From an uncultured Treponema sp. (GTDB taxonomy: Bacteria > Spirochaetota > Spirochaetia > Treponematales > Treponemataceae), in assembly GCA_946631855.1 (NCBI GenBank), contig CAMPAL010000004.1, positions 1 to 55,075 of the forward strand: a DNA stretch of 55,075 nucleotides, read 5' to 3'. Position 1 is the stretch's first letter. Every line of letters starts with the position of its first letter. The notes beneath the pieces were generated by a model. It made no database searches and was not told where the DNA came from. It saw nothing but the letters and a program-made list of their open reading frames with translations. Position numbers and translations under genes: made by a program. Shown here piece by piece: positions 40,051 to 48,064 of this stretch.

Positions 40051-40760
40051 AAATGTACCACGAGTTAAGGGGTTTCAATTATTTATTTAAAATTTGAAAA
40101 AAGTTTTTAAAAAAGTTTTAAAAAGATAACTCGTGATACATTTACTCCTTTTCCTTGTTTTGTAATACTTTACCGCGATTTTAATGTATCATATGTTACC
40201 CTAACATGTTATACATTCGCGAAAAGAATTGAATGTATCACCTGTTATATTTTCTCGTTATACATTAAAAGCAGGGTAAATCCTTATAAAATAAAGAAAT
40301 GAGATTGAATGTATCACGAGTTAGGATTTCTAAAATCTTTTAAAAAGTTTTTTAATTTTTTAAAAATATAATTGAAAACCCTTAACTCGTTATACATTTA
40401 ACTCTTTAGTTTTACGCTTTTAGCATTATATAAAAAAGAAAAGAGAGAGTAATAATAACTTTATGATAAAAACATATGATACATTAGCAATGTACAACGA
40501 GTTAGAGTTTCTTATATTATATTTTAAAATTTTGAAAAAGTTTTTAAAAGAGTTTATAAAACTTATCTCGTTGTACATTCACTTGTTATCCCTTTATTCT
40601 ATAAAGCTTTAACGTGATTTTAATGTATCACCTGTTTTAATAACATATGATACATTCACGAAAAATTAAATGTATGACGAGTTAGAGGGTTTCTATTTAT
40701 ATTTTAAAATTTCAAAAAAGTTTTTTAAAAAGTTTAGAAAACTAACTCGTCATACATTAA
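40051..40760. repeat. Palindrome array 2: 91-nt and 35-nt inverted-repeat units
   Basis: Second copy of the array type at the window start. Long units: 40052-40142 (91 nt), 40308-40398 (91), 40489-40579 (91) and 40669-40758 (90). Short 35-nt units: 40183-40217, 40232-40266, 40622-40656, and a decayed one at 40451-40485. The core of 40308-40398 points as in array 1; the other three long units have it reversed. Linkers of 40-42 nt between long and short units share the TTATAAAATAAAG-like core. No coding potential. The array separates the AAA+ gene from the membrane operon. Confidence 0.9.
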
Positions 40761-40795
40761 AAAAGGTAGAAAATCAACTCTACCTTTTTTTTTAA
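40758..40795. terminator. Bidirectional terminator
   Basis: AAAAGGTAGA pairs with TCTACCTTTT, with A and T runs outside. It ends the five-gene membrane operon and closes array 2. Confidence 0.85.
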
Positions 40796-40826
40796 CAAAA
40801 TGGACCCTGCTTTTCTATAATTAAAA

Positions 40827-41345
40827 TCACGGATAAAATTCTACTTCGACTTCATATAAAAAATATTCATTTAAGTCTTTTTGGCCGAATATTTTTTCGA
40901 ATTCCTCTTTTTTTGGATAACCTTTATGAATTTGTCGAGGTTCTCTTTTTTTCGTATAACTTGGAGGAGAACCAGTCCAACCTTTTGCTTTTGCAATTTC
41001 TGATGTTACGTATCTGATAGTATTTTCAGCTTCATCTCCTGCAGCAGCATAAGCGGACCAACCCTCATATTTTCCAATATAATAAATTCTTCCTTGGGGA
41101 AAATTCTTTTTTGGGGTTACGGTAAAATTTCTTTCTCTTATATAAGTAATCTTTACCAACACATACACATCCCCAATTGCTTTAGTATGTTGATCTTTAA
41201 AAGGGTTTGTATACTTTATTTGAGATTGAATAAAATTCTCATTTTCCTGAACAATATTTTCAAAAGGAATTTTAGAAAATTTAGACTCGCTTTGCAATAA
41301 AAAGCACATTATAAAAATCAACAAAAAAGTAAATTTCTTTAACAT
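40827..41345 (-). CDS. Secreted protein of the membrane operon
   Basis: 172 aa. Residues 1-20 (MLKKFTFLLIFIMCFLLQSE) are a signal peptide or membrane anchor. The remainder is soluble with VYVLVKITYIRERNFTV, a GKYEGWSAYAAAGDEAENTI block and a basic middle part. No recognised domain. The start overlaps the preceding gene by 7 nt. Last gene of the operon. Probably periplasmic. Confidence 0.65.
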   Translation of the reverse strand: MLKKFTFLLIFIMCFLLQSESKFSKIPFENIVQENENFIQSQIKYTNPFKDQHTKAIGDVYVLVKITYIRERNFTVTPKKNFPQGRIYYIGKYEGWSAYAAAGDEAENTIRYVTSEIAKAKGWTGSPPSYTKKREPRQIHKGYPKKEEFEKIFGQKDLNEYFLYEVEVEFYP

Positions 41346-42274
41346 AATTGACCTCTTTTATTTTCGGATTTATGTTTGGAATATTTTTGTAACTGTTTAA
41401 TTACAAAACTTGGCAAATAACTAAAATCGTTTTTACGTTTCATTAAGTTTATAATAATAACTGAAGAAAAATCTGCGGCCATTTTATTTGAAAAATCTAT
41501 ACTTCTTCCGTTTTTTACTAAAAGGTCTCTTAATTGTTTTACAATTGAATTCATTTCAAGAACGCGAATTGGAGATTTATCCAAAACAATAATTAAATCC
41601 TGCATTATTTTATTTGTTTTCAAATCCTTTTTTGGTGGCCTAATTAAAGAATCTTCATTATTAATTAAGATGGTATTTTCAAGCTTTTTAATTAAAGCCA
41701 TTTTATACAACCAATATTTCTTAAAATGTAAAATTAAAATATTCAAAATCATAAGGTTGAAAAACAGCAATTTAATAGCCAAAATTGCACAAGGCTTATT
41801 TTGAATATGAACAGGTTTTAATATAAAATCGCAAATTAATAAAGCTGCAATTAAAATTAAATCTAAAATATGAAGTACTGTATAAACTTTACCCAGCTCT
41901 TTTCTTTCTGAAAAATCTTGTATCTTGGCCATTGTAATCATTATTAAAGAACAGCCGTACATAAAAATTTGTGCAGCAATTGTTAATTTATTCCACGGCT
42001 CATAAGGTCTTTGTAAATCTCCTCCGAAAAACAAAACAGCCAAACATCCTTCTATTAACATAAACAAATAAAATAAACAAAGTAAAGGGTATCTTTTTGA
42101 GGCTGCCCAATATTTATTTACACAGATTCTTAAAAAGAATCGAGTAAATACAATAAACACAATGAATAAAGAAATCATTGAGTTCATTGACAATGCGTAA
42201 AAACCTTCTTCTAAAAAGCACTTTAAAACATGTTGTAATATTACAAAAACTATAAAAACAATAAACTCAATCAT
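41339..42274 (-). CDS. Multi-pass membrane protein (about 6 segments) with cytoplasmic tail
   Basis: 311 aa. About six hydrophobic segments (roughly 2-18, 32-52, 62-82, 95-115, 130-150, 161-186), then a charged C-terminal domain of about 120 residues with EMNSIVKQLRDLLVKNG. No transporter or channel signature recognised. Overlaps both neighbours by 7-8 nt. The soluble tail may meet the coiled-coil partner from 43060-43938. Confidence 0.65.
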   Translation of the reverse strand: MIEFIVFIVFVILQHVLKCFLEEGFYALSMNSMISLFIVFIVFTRFFLRICVNKYWAASKRYPLLCLFYLFMLIEGCLAVLFFGGDLQRPYEPWNKLTIAAQIFMYGCSLIMITMAKIQDFSERKELGKVYTVLHILDLILIAALLICDFILKPVHIQNKPCAILAIKLLFFNLMILNILILHFKKYWLYKMALIKKLENTILINNEDSLIRPPKKDLKTNKIMQDLIIVLDKSPIRVLEMNSIVKQLRDLLVKNGRSIDFSNKMAADFSSVIIINLMKRKNDFSYLPSFVIKQLQKYSKHKSENKRGQLC

Positions 42275-43052
42275 ATAACATCCTTATATCTTTGAAAGTA
42301 AATAACGACCAAAATAATGTACCAAATTGTAAAATTCTTAAAGCTAAAAAAGGGGCCCTTAAAATTATTGAAATAACAAATCCATTTGGCATAAACATTA
42401 AAGGCAATTCTAATAAATTCAATACATAAGATAAAGGTAAAATAAACAGAGAAAATATTTCATACCAAATCCATTTTTTAATTATTTTACCATATAATTT
42501 CAAGTCTATTAAAAACCAAATTAAGGTAACTAAAGAAATTAAAATGCAAATTGTTGAGAGTATTTCAGGTGAAACTCTTGCGCTCATAAAATAATAAGGA
42601 ACCATTCCAATCATTATAACCTGAATTAAAGTAATTGCAATTGAACTTATATAAATTACATATTGCAAGCGGGTTAATTGCATTCTTTTCTTTCTTGCAT
42701 CTTTAATATAAACATTCCCTGTATCCGCAAAAGTAATCATTTTATAAAGGTATATTTGTAAATAAACCAAACTGCCGGTATAAAAAATATTTTGAAAATA
42801 TTTAATTGACATTGGATTTAAGTTCCCCTGTATTTTTTCTTGTATTACAGGGTTTGTTGTACAAATATGACAAAGGATATAACAAATCATTGAGATGGAG
42901 AAAAACAAATACATCCAAAATTGAGGCGTACATTTGGCTTTTCTTTTTATTTTGAAATAAAAGCAAGAAGTTGTTAATTTAATAAAAAATAAAGTACAAA
43001 TTGCAAATTCTATTATATTAAATAATTTTTGAAAAAATAATTGTTTTTCCAT
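42267..43052 (-). CDS. Multi-pass membrane protein (about 7 segments)
   Basis: 261 aa from ATG 43052, with GGGGAG 10 nt upstream. About seven hydrophobic helices spread over the whole length with short loops. It ends FTFKDIRMLYD. It has an arrangement similar to the next gene and the two may form one complex; no family recognised. Multi-pass proteins of this size are rare in phages. Confidence 0.65.
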   Translation of the reverse strand: MEKQLFFQKLFNIIEFAICTLFFIKLTTSCFYFKIKRKAKCTPQFWMYLFFSISMICYILCHICTTNPVIQEKIQGNLNPMSIKYFQNIFYTGSLVYLQIYLYKMITFADTGNVYIKDARKKRMQLTRLQYVIYISSIAITLIQVIMIGMVPYYFMSARVSPEILSTICILISLVTLIWFLIDLKLYGKIIKKWIWYEIFSLFILPLSYVLNLLELPLMFMPNGFVISIILRAPFLALRILQFGTLFWSLFTFKDIRMLYD

Positions 43053-43059
43053 CTCCTTT

Positions 43060-43938
43060 TTACTCCCCAACTACCGTATTAGGAGGCGTTGTATTTTGAT
43101 CCATAAGCCATTCTTTAGGAAGCTTTTCTTGTTCAGAACTTTCCAAATAAGACTTCATAATTGTATTTATTTTATTATGTAAAGCTTGATTATTGTCATT
43201 TACCTCCTCTAGAAATTTTACGGCATCATCATAAGCCTCCTCTAAAGAAGCTGTAATCATTCTTTTTATAGAGAGCTCTTGTTCATCCAAAGCTTTTAAT
43301 AAAACATCATCTTGATAAACTCTCTTACCATTTTCTGTTAAGTTTACGAGCCTTAACAATTCCATTTTTACTTTAGAAAAGGCACTTTCAATAAAAGCTC
43401 TCTCATGCTCAACTACTCTTTCTTTAGTTTTTTCCGCCATTCTATCCGCTTTACAAATTATTTTTAATTTTTCAATAATTTCTTTTTCAATTACGTAATT
43501 TACTAAAATTTTTGCGAATTCAAAATTCTGCCCTTTTTTCGCCAAATATTCATTTAAAATATTTGTAACAACCAGTTCAAAATTATTTTTTATAATTCTT
43601 AATTGGGAATCATATAAAGATTGTCTTATAATACAATTATTATAACCGGTTTCAATTCCGTAATTTATTACAGTTGAAATAGTGGAGGCGAATTTTTCGA
43701 TATTCGTAAGAGGGGGTTTATTTGAATTAGGACTTTCATCTGCGGAGACACTTCCATCATAATTGATTTCTCTATCTCCAAATTTTACACCAAACTTCTT
43801 TTTTGAAAAATATTTTGCAAACTGTTTTATTAGAAAAAAGACTGCAATTAAAAAGGCAAATACAATAAAAGATGCAAAGACAAGAAGCGACATCGTTTTA
43901 TCAGGATTTGCACTTAAAAAATCGAACAATTTATCCAT
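43060..43938 (-). CDS. Membrane-anchored helical protein
   Basis: 292 aa. One transmembrane helix near residues 17-38 (SLLVFASFIVFAFLIAVFFL), a basic stop-transfer segment (KYFSKKK), then about 200 residues of mostly helical, charged sequence likely on the cytoplasmic side, ending PPNTVVGE. No recognised family. Four bases from the preceding stop. Confidence 0.65.
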   Translation of the reverse strand: MDKLFDFLSANPDKTMSLLVFASFIVFAFLIAVFFLIKQFAKYFSKKKFGVKFGDREINYDGSVSADESPNSNKPPLTNIEKFASTISTVINYGIETGYNNCIIRQSLYDSQLRIIKNNFELVVTNILNEYLAKKGQNFEFAKILVNYVIEKEIIEKLKIICKADRMAEKTKERVVEHERAFIESAFSKVKMELLRLVNLTENGKRVYQDDVLLKALDEQELSIKRMITASLEEAYDDAVKFLEEVNDNNQALHNKINTIMKSYLESSEQEKLPKEWLMDQNTTPPNTVVGE

Positions 43939-43941
43939 AAC

Positions 43942-44712
43942 TTATTTTTTTAGACCTCCTTTTGGCCAAGGTACTGATATATTTCCTTTTGGCCTTTTTT
44001 TCTCTGGAGGCAAAGCTTCCATTTTTATTGAATTATCTTTATTTGATTTTCTATTATTTGATTTTTTGGGAGTACTTTTATTATTTAAAAAACTAATCAA
44101 TTTTGGGTTTGCATTTAATTTATTTTCGGTAAATTTTATTTCTCCTCCAATTGTTGGGATTGAAGTACCGTAATAACCTTTTTTAATTACATTCATTTCT
44201 GTACCTAAATAAAAATTGTCTTGATCGAGTTGACCGTTTTTAAAATAAAAAACCTCACCGTCAAAAACCCATGAGGTACCCTTTTCGTTCAAAAGTATTT
44301 TTGTATTCTTTTTAATTAAAACATTATTAGATTGATTTCTAAAGATGACATTTATATCTTTTTCTGAAACAACTTTTACAGCAATTTTACCTCTTTTTAA
44401 TTGCCAAATTTCAACAATTTTATTTGTACCAAAAACATTTTCTAATTTTATATTTGTATCCTCATCCATCATTAAATAAACATCATCTAATTGTAAAACA
44501 GCGGTAGAATCAAGAAGAGTATAAAATTCGTTTGAAATGAAAAAAGTATCGTTTTCTTCAGCAGGCCCAGCAGATTCATTAAGTTTAATTAAACTGCCAT
44601 CAATAGAAACTACTTTACCACTCAAAAAAGGTGCAATTCCCAAATCTTTATGTTCCGCATTTAAAAAAGAAAAAGTAAAAAATAGCAATAAAATTAAACT
44701 GAATTTTTTCAT
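43942..44712 (-). CDS. Secreted FecR-like protein
   Basis: 256 aa. MKKFSLILLLFFTFSFLNA is a clear signal peptide, which fixes the start at ATG 44712 rather than 44742. The mature part reads like a FecR-type domain: GKVVSIDGSLIKLNESAG, LDSTAVLQLDDVYLMMDEDT and LKRGKIAVKVVSEKDINVIF, short beta strands around an S-----L--D core. The C-terminus is a low-complexity Lys/Asn/Pro tail. It would act in the host periplasm or be exposed on the envelope. First gene of the operon. Confidence 0.6.
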   Translation of the reverse strand: MKKFSLILLLFFTFSFLNAEHKDLGIAPFLSGKVVSIDGSLIKLNESAGPAEENDTFFISNEFYTLLDSTAVLQLDDVYLMMDEDTNIKLENVFGTNKIVEIWQLKRGKIAVKVVSEKDINVIFRNQSNNVLIKKNTKILLNEKGTSWVFDGEVFYFKNGQLDQDNFYLGTEMNVIKKGYYGTSIPTIGGEIKFTENKLNANPKLISFLNNKSTPKKSNNRKSNKDNSIKMEALPPEKKRPKGNISVPWPKGGLKK

Positions 44713-44737
44713 ACTCTTTTTGTATCTCCCTTTATCT

Positions 44738-44772
44738 CTCAATTAGTTGTTGAAAAAACTGACCTAATTGAG
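44738..44772. promoter_or_regulatory. Divergent late promoters as an inverted repeat
   Basis: CTCAATTAG at 44738-44746 and CTAATTGAG at 44764-44772 are exact inverted copies, 17 nt apart. Minus faces the membrane operon (ATG 44712), plus faces ATG 44792. Confidence 0.65.
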
Positions 44773-44791
44773 AAAAAGAGGTGTTAAAAAA

Positions 44792-45046
44792 ATGAATGAA
44801 GAAGAATTTGAAAAATATAAAGAAAGCAAAACAAAAGAGGCCGAAGCCATAAAATATTTGGAAAGCAAATTCGAAGAAAAATTACAGAGAATAGTGAAAA
44901 ATATTTGTACTGTTGTGACAAATAAATATGATTTGGAGATAGCTTCAAATAATTCTCAAATTGAAAATTGTAAAGATAGGATAGCTCAATTGAAAAAGGA
45001 AATTTCTCAATTTGACGTAGTTTTATGGGAAGAAAATTCAGTGTAA
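44792..45046 (+). CDS. Small coiled-coil protein, late type
   Basis: 84 aa, helical and charged throughout (NEEEFEKYKESKTKEAEAI ... KDRIAQLKKEISQ). ATG 44792 with AGAGGTG upstream; the ORF opening at 44768 overlaps the promoter region. No recognised family. Confidence 0.65.
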   Translation: MNEEEFEKYKESKTKEAEAIKYLESKFEEKLQRIVKNICTVVTNKYDLEIASNNSQIENCKDRIAQLKKEISQFDVVLWEENSV

Positions 45047-45050
45047 TCAT

Positions 45051-45060
45051 TTCCTATATT
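45051..45060 (+). promoter_or_regulatory. CCTATATT-class promoter
   Basis: TTCCTATATT followed by T-rich sequence, AAGGAG and ATG 45089. The next such promoter at 46138 continues with the same TTTTTTCAAAA. Confidence 0.55.
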
Positions 45061-45088
45061 TTTTTCAAAAGGAGTTTTTATTTTTTTG

Positions 45089-45397
45089 ATGACAGCTTTG
45101 AAGCTTGATTATTTCTCAGGGATGGTAACTTCTATAAACAAGAAGTTAAAGACAGAACTAAGCGTAGTAATTGAAAATGGAGAAATTACGCTAAAGAGCA
45201 AAAAGGGAAGAGTATTTGGGACTCCGGATCCAAATACTTTTGAAAAGGCTCTAAAATCCTTGAAAAAGGAAGGAACTATTTCCCATTACTTGTTCGAAGA
45301 AAGAAAGGAGTACAACGCTTTTATAAAAGAACAAGGTTCAAAAGGGGTAAGTCCGAAGGAAGCTCATAAAATATATTTCCAAAACCTGTTAGTATGA
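45089..45397 (+). CDS. Unknown basic protein
   Basis: 102 aa, basic, beginning MTALKLDYFSGMVTSINKKL; helical C-terminus with VSPKEAHKIYFQNLLV. ATG 45089 is preferred to TTG 45086. No recognised domain. Followed by the terminator at 45403. Confidence 0.6.
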   Translation: MTALKLDYFSGMVTSINKKLKTELSVVIENGEITLKSKKGRVFGTPDPNTFEKALKSLKKEGTISHYLFEERKEYNAFIKEQGSKGVSPKEAHKIYFQNLLV

Positions 45398-45402
45398 AAA
45401 CG

Positions 45403-45439
45403 TACCCTCACTAAATTAAAAAAAGTGAGGGTATTTTTT
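45403..45439 (+). terminator. Terminator hairpin that also holds the next gene's ribosome binding site
   Basis: TACCCTCACT pairs perfectly with AGTGAGGGTA and is followed by TTTTTT. The GAGGG of the 3' arm is 8 nt before ATG 45440. The loop reads AAATTAAAAAA, so ACTAAATT (45410-45417), one base longer than the late motif ACTAATT, spans the end of the 5' arm and the loop. Upstream transcripts would be terminated or have the site hidden; a transcript starting at this motif would lack the 5' arm. Confidence 0.75.
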
Positions 45440-45973
45440 ATGCTTGGAAGAAACCGTCAAATATTTGTTTTACAAGATTTTACAGAAGAAAAAACAGAAG
45501 GTATAAAAAAAGTAGATATAGATATTTTTGCAGATGGGTTTGTACAGGATTCCTATGTAAAATCACTGATGAATGTAACAAAACTTTGGCTTTTATCCAA
45601 TAGATGGGATAGAGTAAGAAACCCAGACTGGGCGGGCTTTTTTGACAAAAGGTTAAGAGAATACCAAATGAGTGATAAAGGGGCTTCACAAGTTGAGAGT
45701 GATTTAAAAGAAGCAATTGCCAAAAAAATACCGGATGTAATGATTACAAATGTAAAAGCAAAACCGGATTTAGCTGCAAGGGGATGGGATGTTGCTGTAG
45801 ATGCATTGGACACTTCAACAGGAATTTATGCGGAAATGACTTCAATGAATGCAGGTCAAGAATTTGTAAATATTATGAATTCAGATGATGTAACACAAAC
45901 AAAAGTATGGGGAACGATAAATAAAGAAGGAGAGGAGTCAAAAGAAGGGTGGAAAATTGAAGAGGATCAGTGA
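45440..45973 (+). CDS. Baseplate wedge protein, gp25-like candidate
   Basis: 177 aa. The middle part, SLMNVTKLWLLSNRWDRVRN followed by PDWAGFF, then SDLKEAIAKKIPDVMITNV, follows the gp25 pattern of phage and T6SS baseplates: helix, threonine or lysine then leucine, an R--P--G-like turn, a second helix and a strand. gp25 joins sheath to baseplate. The match is by pattern only. ATG 45440 is used; an earlier GTG lies within the terminator stem. Confidence 0.4.
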   Translation: MLGRNRQIFVLQDFTEEKTEGIKKVDIDIFADGFVQDSYVKSLMNVTKLWLLSNRWDRVRNPDWAGFFDKRLREYQMSDKGASQVESDLKEAIAKKIPDVMITNVKAKPDLAARGWDVAVDALDTSTGIYAEMTSMNAGQEFVNIMNSDDVTQTKVWGTINKEGEESKEGWKIEEDQ

Positions 45974-46125
45974 GTTTTGATTTGATAATTAAAGCAATTT
46001 TCCGCGTCTTTTTCTTTTTTGAAAAATTTGAAAATACCTTGGTATTTAAAACAAACCAAAAAGCAAGAAGAAGTTTTCCAAAATTCCCAACAATTTATTT
46101 TTTTCAAAAGATTCCAACCAAACAT
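45967..46125 (-). CDS. Possible small leaderless ORF (52 aa)
   Basis: ACTAATT at 46138-46132 on the minus strand is followed 13 nt from its start by ATG 46125, the same spacing as at 11818. The ORF encodes a Phe/Trp/Cys-rich product beginning MFGWNLLKKINCWEFWKTSS and overlaps the end of the convergent gene by 7 nt. Composition is odd and no homologue is recognised, so it may be chance. Confidence 0.3.
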   Translation of the reverse strand: MFGWNLLKKINCWEFWKTSSCFLVCFKYQGIFKFFKKEKDAENCFNYQIKTH

Positions 46126-46131
46126 GTATTT

Positions 46132-46148
46132 AATTAGTCCTATATTTT
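46132..46148. promoter_or_regulatory. Overlapping opposed motifs: ACTAATT (minus) and CCTATATT (plus)
   Basis: AATTAGTCCTATATTTT contains both motifs sharing the AGT/TCC boundary. The plus one faces ATG 46170 with AGAGGA between. Confidence 0.5.
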
Positions 46149-46169
46149 TTTCAAAAAGAGGACTTTATA

Positions 46170-46814
46170 ATGTTTAAAAAACTTACAGATGAAGAAGAGG
46201 AAAAACTCTTCAAAGAAATAGCAGAAAAATATTGTAAAAGGGAAGAAGACTTTTTGAATTTTTCTTATGAAAATTCAGATTCATATACATTGATGTTTCA
46301 CGTTGCAGAAGGCAAAACAGAAAAAGGACTTTGGGTTGATGATTTTGGGTATGGAGATTGGCAATCTCAAGTACCGGAAGGTTGGGATTGGGAAAGGTAT
46401 TCCGATGCAATGGAAAAACTTGAAGAACTGTATCAACATTTGGAATGTTTTCAAAACCGTTGTGGAGAATATTTTCCTGAAAGTGAATTATTTGTAAAAA
46501 TGCCAAATGGAGAAATTCTGCGGTTAAGTTATATTGAAGGCCAAGGCTCTGATTTTTCCATTTTGCCTGCAAAAAAAGAAAATCATTACTGGGTTTTCTC
46601 TTTGCAAGAACTTGAGTCGGTTGCAAAAATGTCAATTTATGAACAGGCAAAGTGGTATACAGAAAATTGCTTGTGGACTTTGGATGGATTTAATTTGGTA
46701 AACGATTCAAACAAAGATAAAGTAATGTTTGCTTTAGGTCAGTCAACTTTGAAAGGTGGATTTTTTGAAAGATTGAATTCAAATAATTTTGAAAAAATTT
46801 TGAGGCACTTATGA
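46170..46814 (+). CDS. Unknown acidic protein
   Basis: 214 aa, acidic and aromatic-rich (DDFGYGDWQSQVPEGWDWER). No recognised domain. AGAGGA precedes ATG 46170. First of three overlapping or adjacent small genes. Confidence 0.65.
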   Translation: MFKKLTDEEEEKLFKEIAEKYCKREEDFLNFSYENSDSYTLMFHVAEGKTEKGLWVDDFGYGDWQSQVPEGWDWERYSDAMEKLEELYQHLECFQNRCGEYFPESELFVKMPNGEILRLSYIEGQGSDFSILPAKKENHYWVFSLQELESVAKMSIYEQAKWYTENCLWTLDGFNLVNDSNKDKVMFALGQSTLKGGFFERLNSNNFEKILRHL

Positions 46815-47233
46815 GTGTAAAGTTTTTAGGATGGACTTATTTTGGAGACGGTTTTTCCTCAATTGGAGAACAGCTTCAAGATTGTATAGACTTTAGGTCT
46901 TTGTATTCTAAATTTAAGGACGCAGCATCTGCAGAAAAACACAGAAAGCTTGAAGCAATTGCAGAAGAGTGTTATGATGTACTAATTGAAAGAGTCAAAG
47001 AAAAAGAGATAAAGTTTGATGGTGAATATCATCAAAATGGAGAATATGGATGTCCCGTTTTTGAAACTGAGTTTGGGCCTTTAAAATATGATTTCACTTT
47101 TAGAGGTTGGGGCCAGGTAATGGTAGATGCAGGTTTTGCAAAAAATTACGCAGACTGGGCATGGAAAGATTATAAAAAGAGAACGATACCTGATGAAGTA
47201 GAGGGTGATGAGTTTCTCTTGTACAAAGGATGA
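46811..47233 (+). CDS. Unknown protein
   Basis: 140 aa, with FLGWTYFGDGFSSIGEQLQD at the N-terminus and a central stretch YGCPVFETEFGPLKYDFTF. No recognised domain. Starts within the stop of the preceding gene (ATGA). Confidence 0.65.
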   Translation: MSVKFLGWTYFGDGFSSIGEQLQDCIDFRSLYSKFKDAASAEKHRKLEAIAEECYDVLIERVKEKEIKFDGEYHQNGEYGCPVFETEFGPLKYDFTFRGWGQVMVDAGFAKNYADWAWKDYKKRTIPDEVEGDEFLLYKG

Positions 47234-47237
47234 AAAA

Positions 47238-47603
47238 ATGGAAATTGTAAATTCACAAACTTTTGATTTCACTGATTTTGTAGATTCAGATGAAGAACCT
47301 TTTGAAATACTCATAGAAAGTCTTAAAGCTATGAGAGTTGAGCAAAATGAAATTCCTGAAAGTATTTTTAACGAAAATCAAAATTCGCCTCACGGAATTT
47401 TTGGTATGTACCGCACAGGAAATGGTAAACCTGATGTTGTAATTGCAGATGAAGAATCTCCAATAGGTAGTGCAGGGTATCGTTACTGGGTCAAAGTTTA
47501 TTTGTTGAACCCAGAAGAAAAAAATGCTTGGGAAGATGCGATTACAGTTATCAAAACCCTTATGGAAGAAATTGAACAAACTCAATTTTTGGGAAAATTC
47601 TAA
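47238..47603 (+). CDS. Unknown acidic protein
   Basis: 121 aa from ATG 47238 with AAAGGAT upstream; an earlier ATG at 47205 lies inside the preceding gene. Acidic N-terminus, then GSAGYRYWVKVYLLNPEE. No recognised family. Confidence 0.6.
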   Translation: MEIVNSQTFDFTDFVDSDEEPFEILIESLKAMRVEQNEIPESIFNENQNSPHGIFGMYRTGNGKPDVVIADEESPIGSAGYRYWVKVYLLNPEEKNAWEDAITVIKTLMEEIEQTQFLGKF

Positions 47604-47612
47604 TTTTGAAGT

Positions 47613-47619
47613 ACTAATT
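47613..47619 (+). promoter_or_regulatory. ACTAATT-class (late) promoter
   Basis: ACTAATTAAAAAAAGGAG, then ATG 47643. Confidence 0.6.
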
Positions 47620-47642
47620 AAAAAAAGGAGAAAATTAAAAAA

Positions 47643-48017
47643 ATGGCTAAAAAGTCAACATTTGATAAAAAATCTTTTTTGGAGGCTGTACAAAAAGTAC
47701 AAAAGGTACTTGCAGAGAGCCAACCGACAGACCCAAACCTTGAAAATGAAATTGCAGAGCTTGCAGAAGAAGGTATAGTTTCTGCATATTCAAACATTGA
47801 TTTGGATGATCAGTCAATTGCATTTCAGATTACAGTTTCTGAAGAATCTTTGGATGAATTGAGTAATTTGTACGAAGATGCAAACGATGAAGAAACACTT
47901 ATTCAAAGAGCATTGAAAGAAAAAGGCGAACCTTTTGACGTTGAGGTTACTGAAGTTGAGAGAGATGAAGGTTTTGTCACATTTATTGTAAAAACAGATA
48001 GCATGTACTTCGGTTGA
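47643..48017 (+). CDS. Unknown acidic protein, late type
   Basis: 124 aa, acidic, with a helical N-terminal half (KKSFLEAVQKVQKVLAES) and a beta-like C-terminal half (VEVTEVERDEGFVTFIVK). No recognised family. Single-gene unit with strong ribosome binding site and terminator. Confidence 0.65.
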   Translation: MAKKSTFDKKSFLEAVQKVQKVLAESQPTDPNLENEIAELAEEGIVSAYSNIDLDDQSIAFQITVSEESLDELSNLYEDANDEETLIQRALKEKGEPFDVEVTEVERDEGFVTFIVKTDSMYFG

Positions 48018-48023
48018 TTTGAA

Positions 48024-48060
48024 AAAAAGATCCTCTTGATTGAGGATCTTTTATTTTGCT
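48024..48060. terminator. Bidirectional terminator
   Basis: AAAGATCCTC pairs with GAGGATCTTT, with an A run before and T-rich sequence after; shared with the MoxR-type gene ending at 48065. Confidence 0.85.
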
Positions 48061-48064
48061 TTTT

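Noticed and set aside
46032-46047. AAATACC/GGTATTT short palindrome
   Set aside because: Seven-base stem with a two-base loop and no T run; single occurrence, no clear role.
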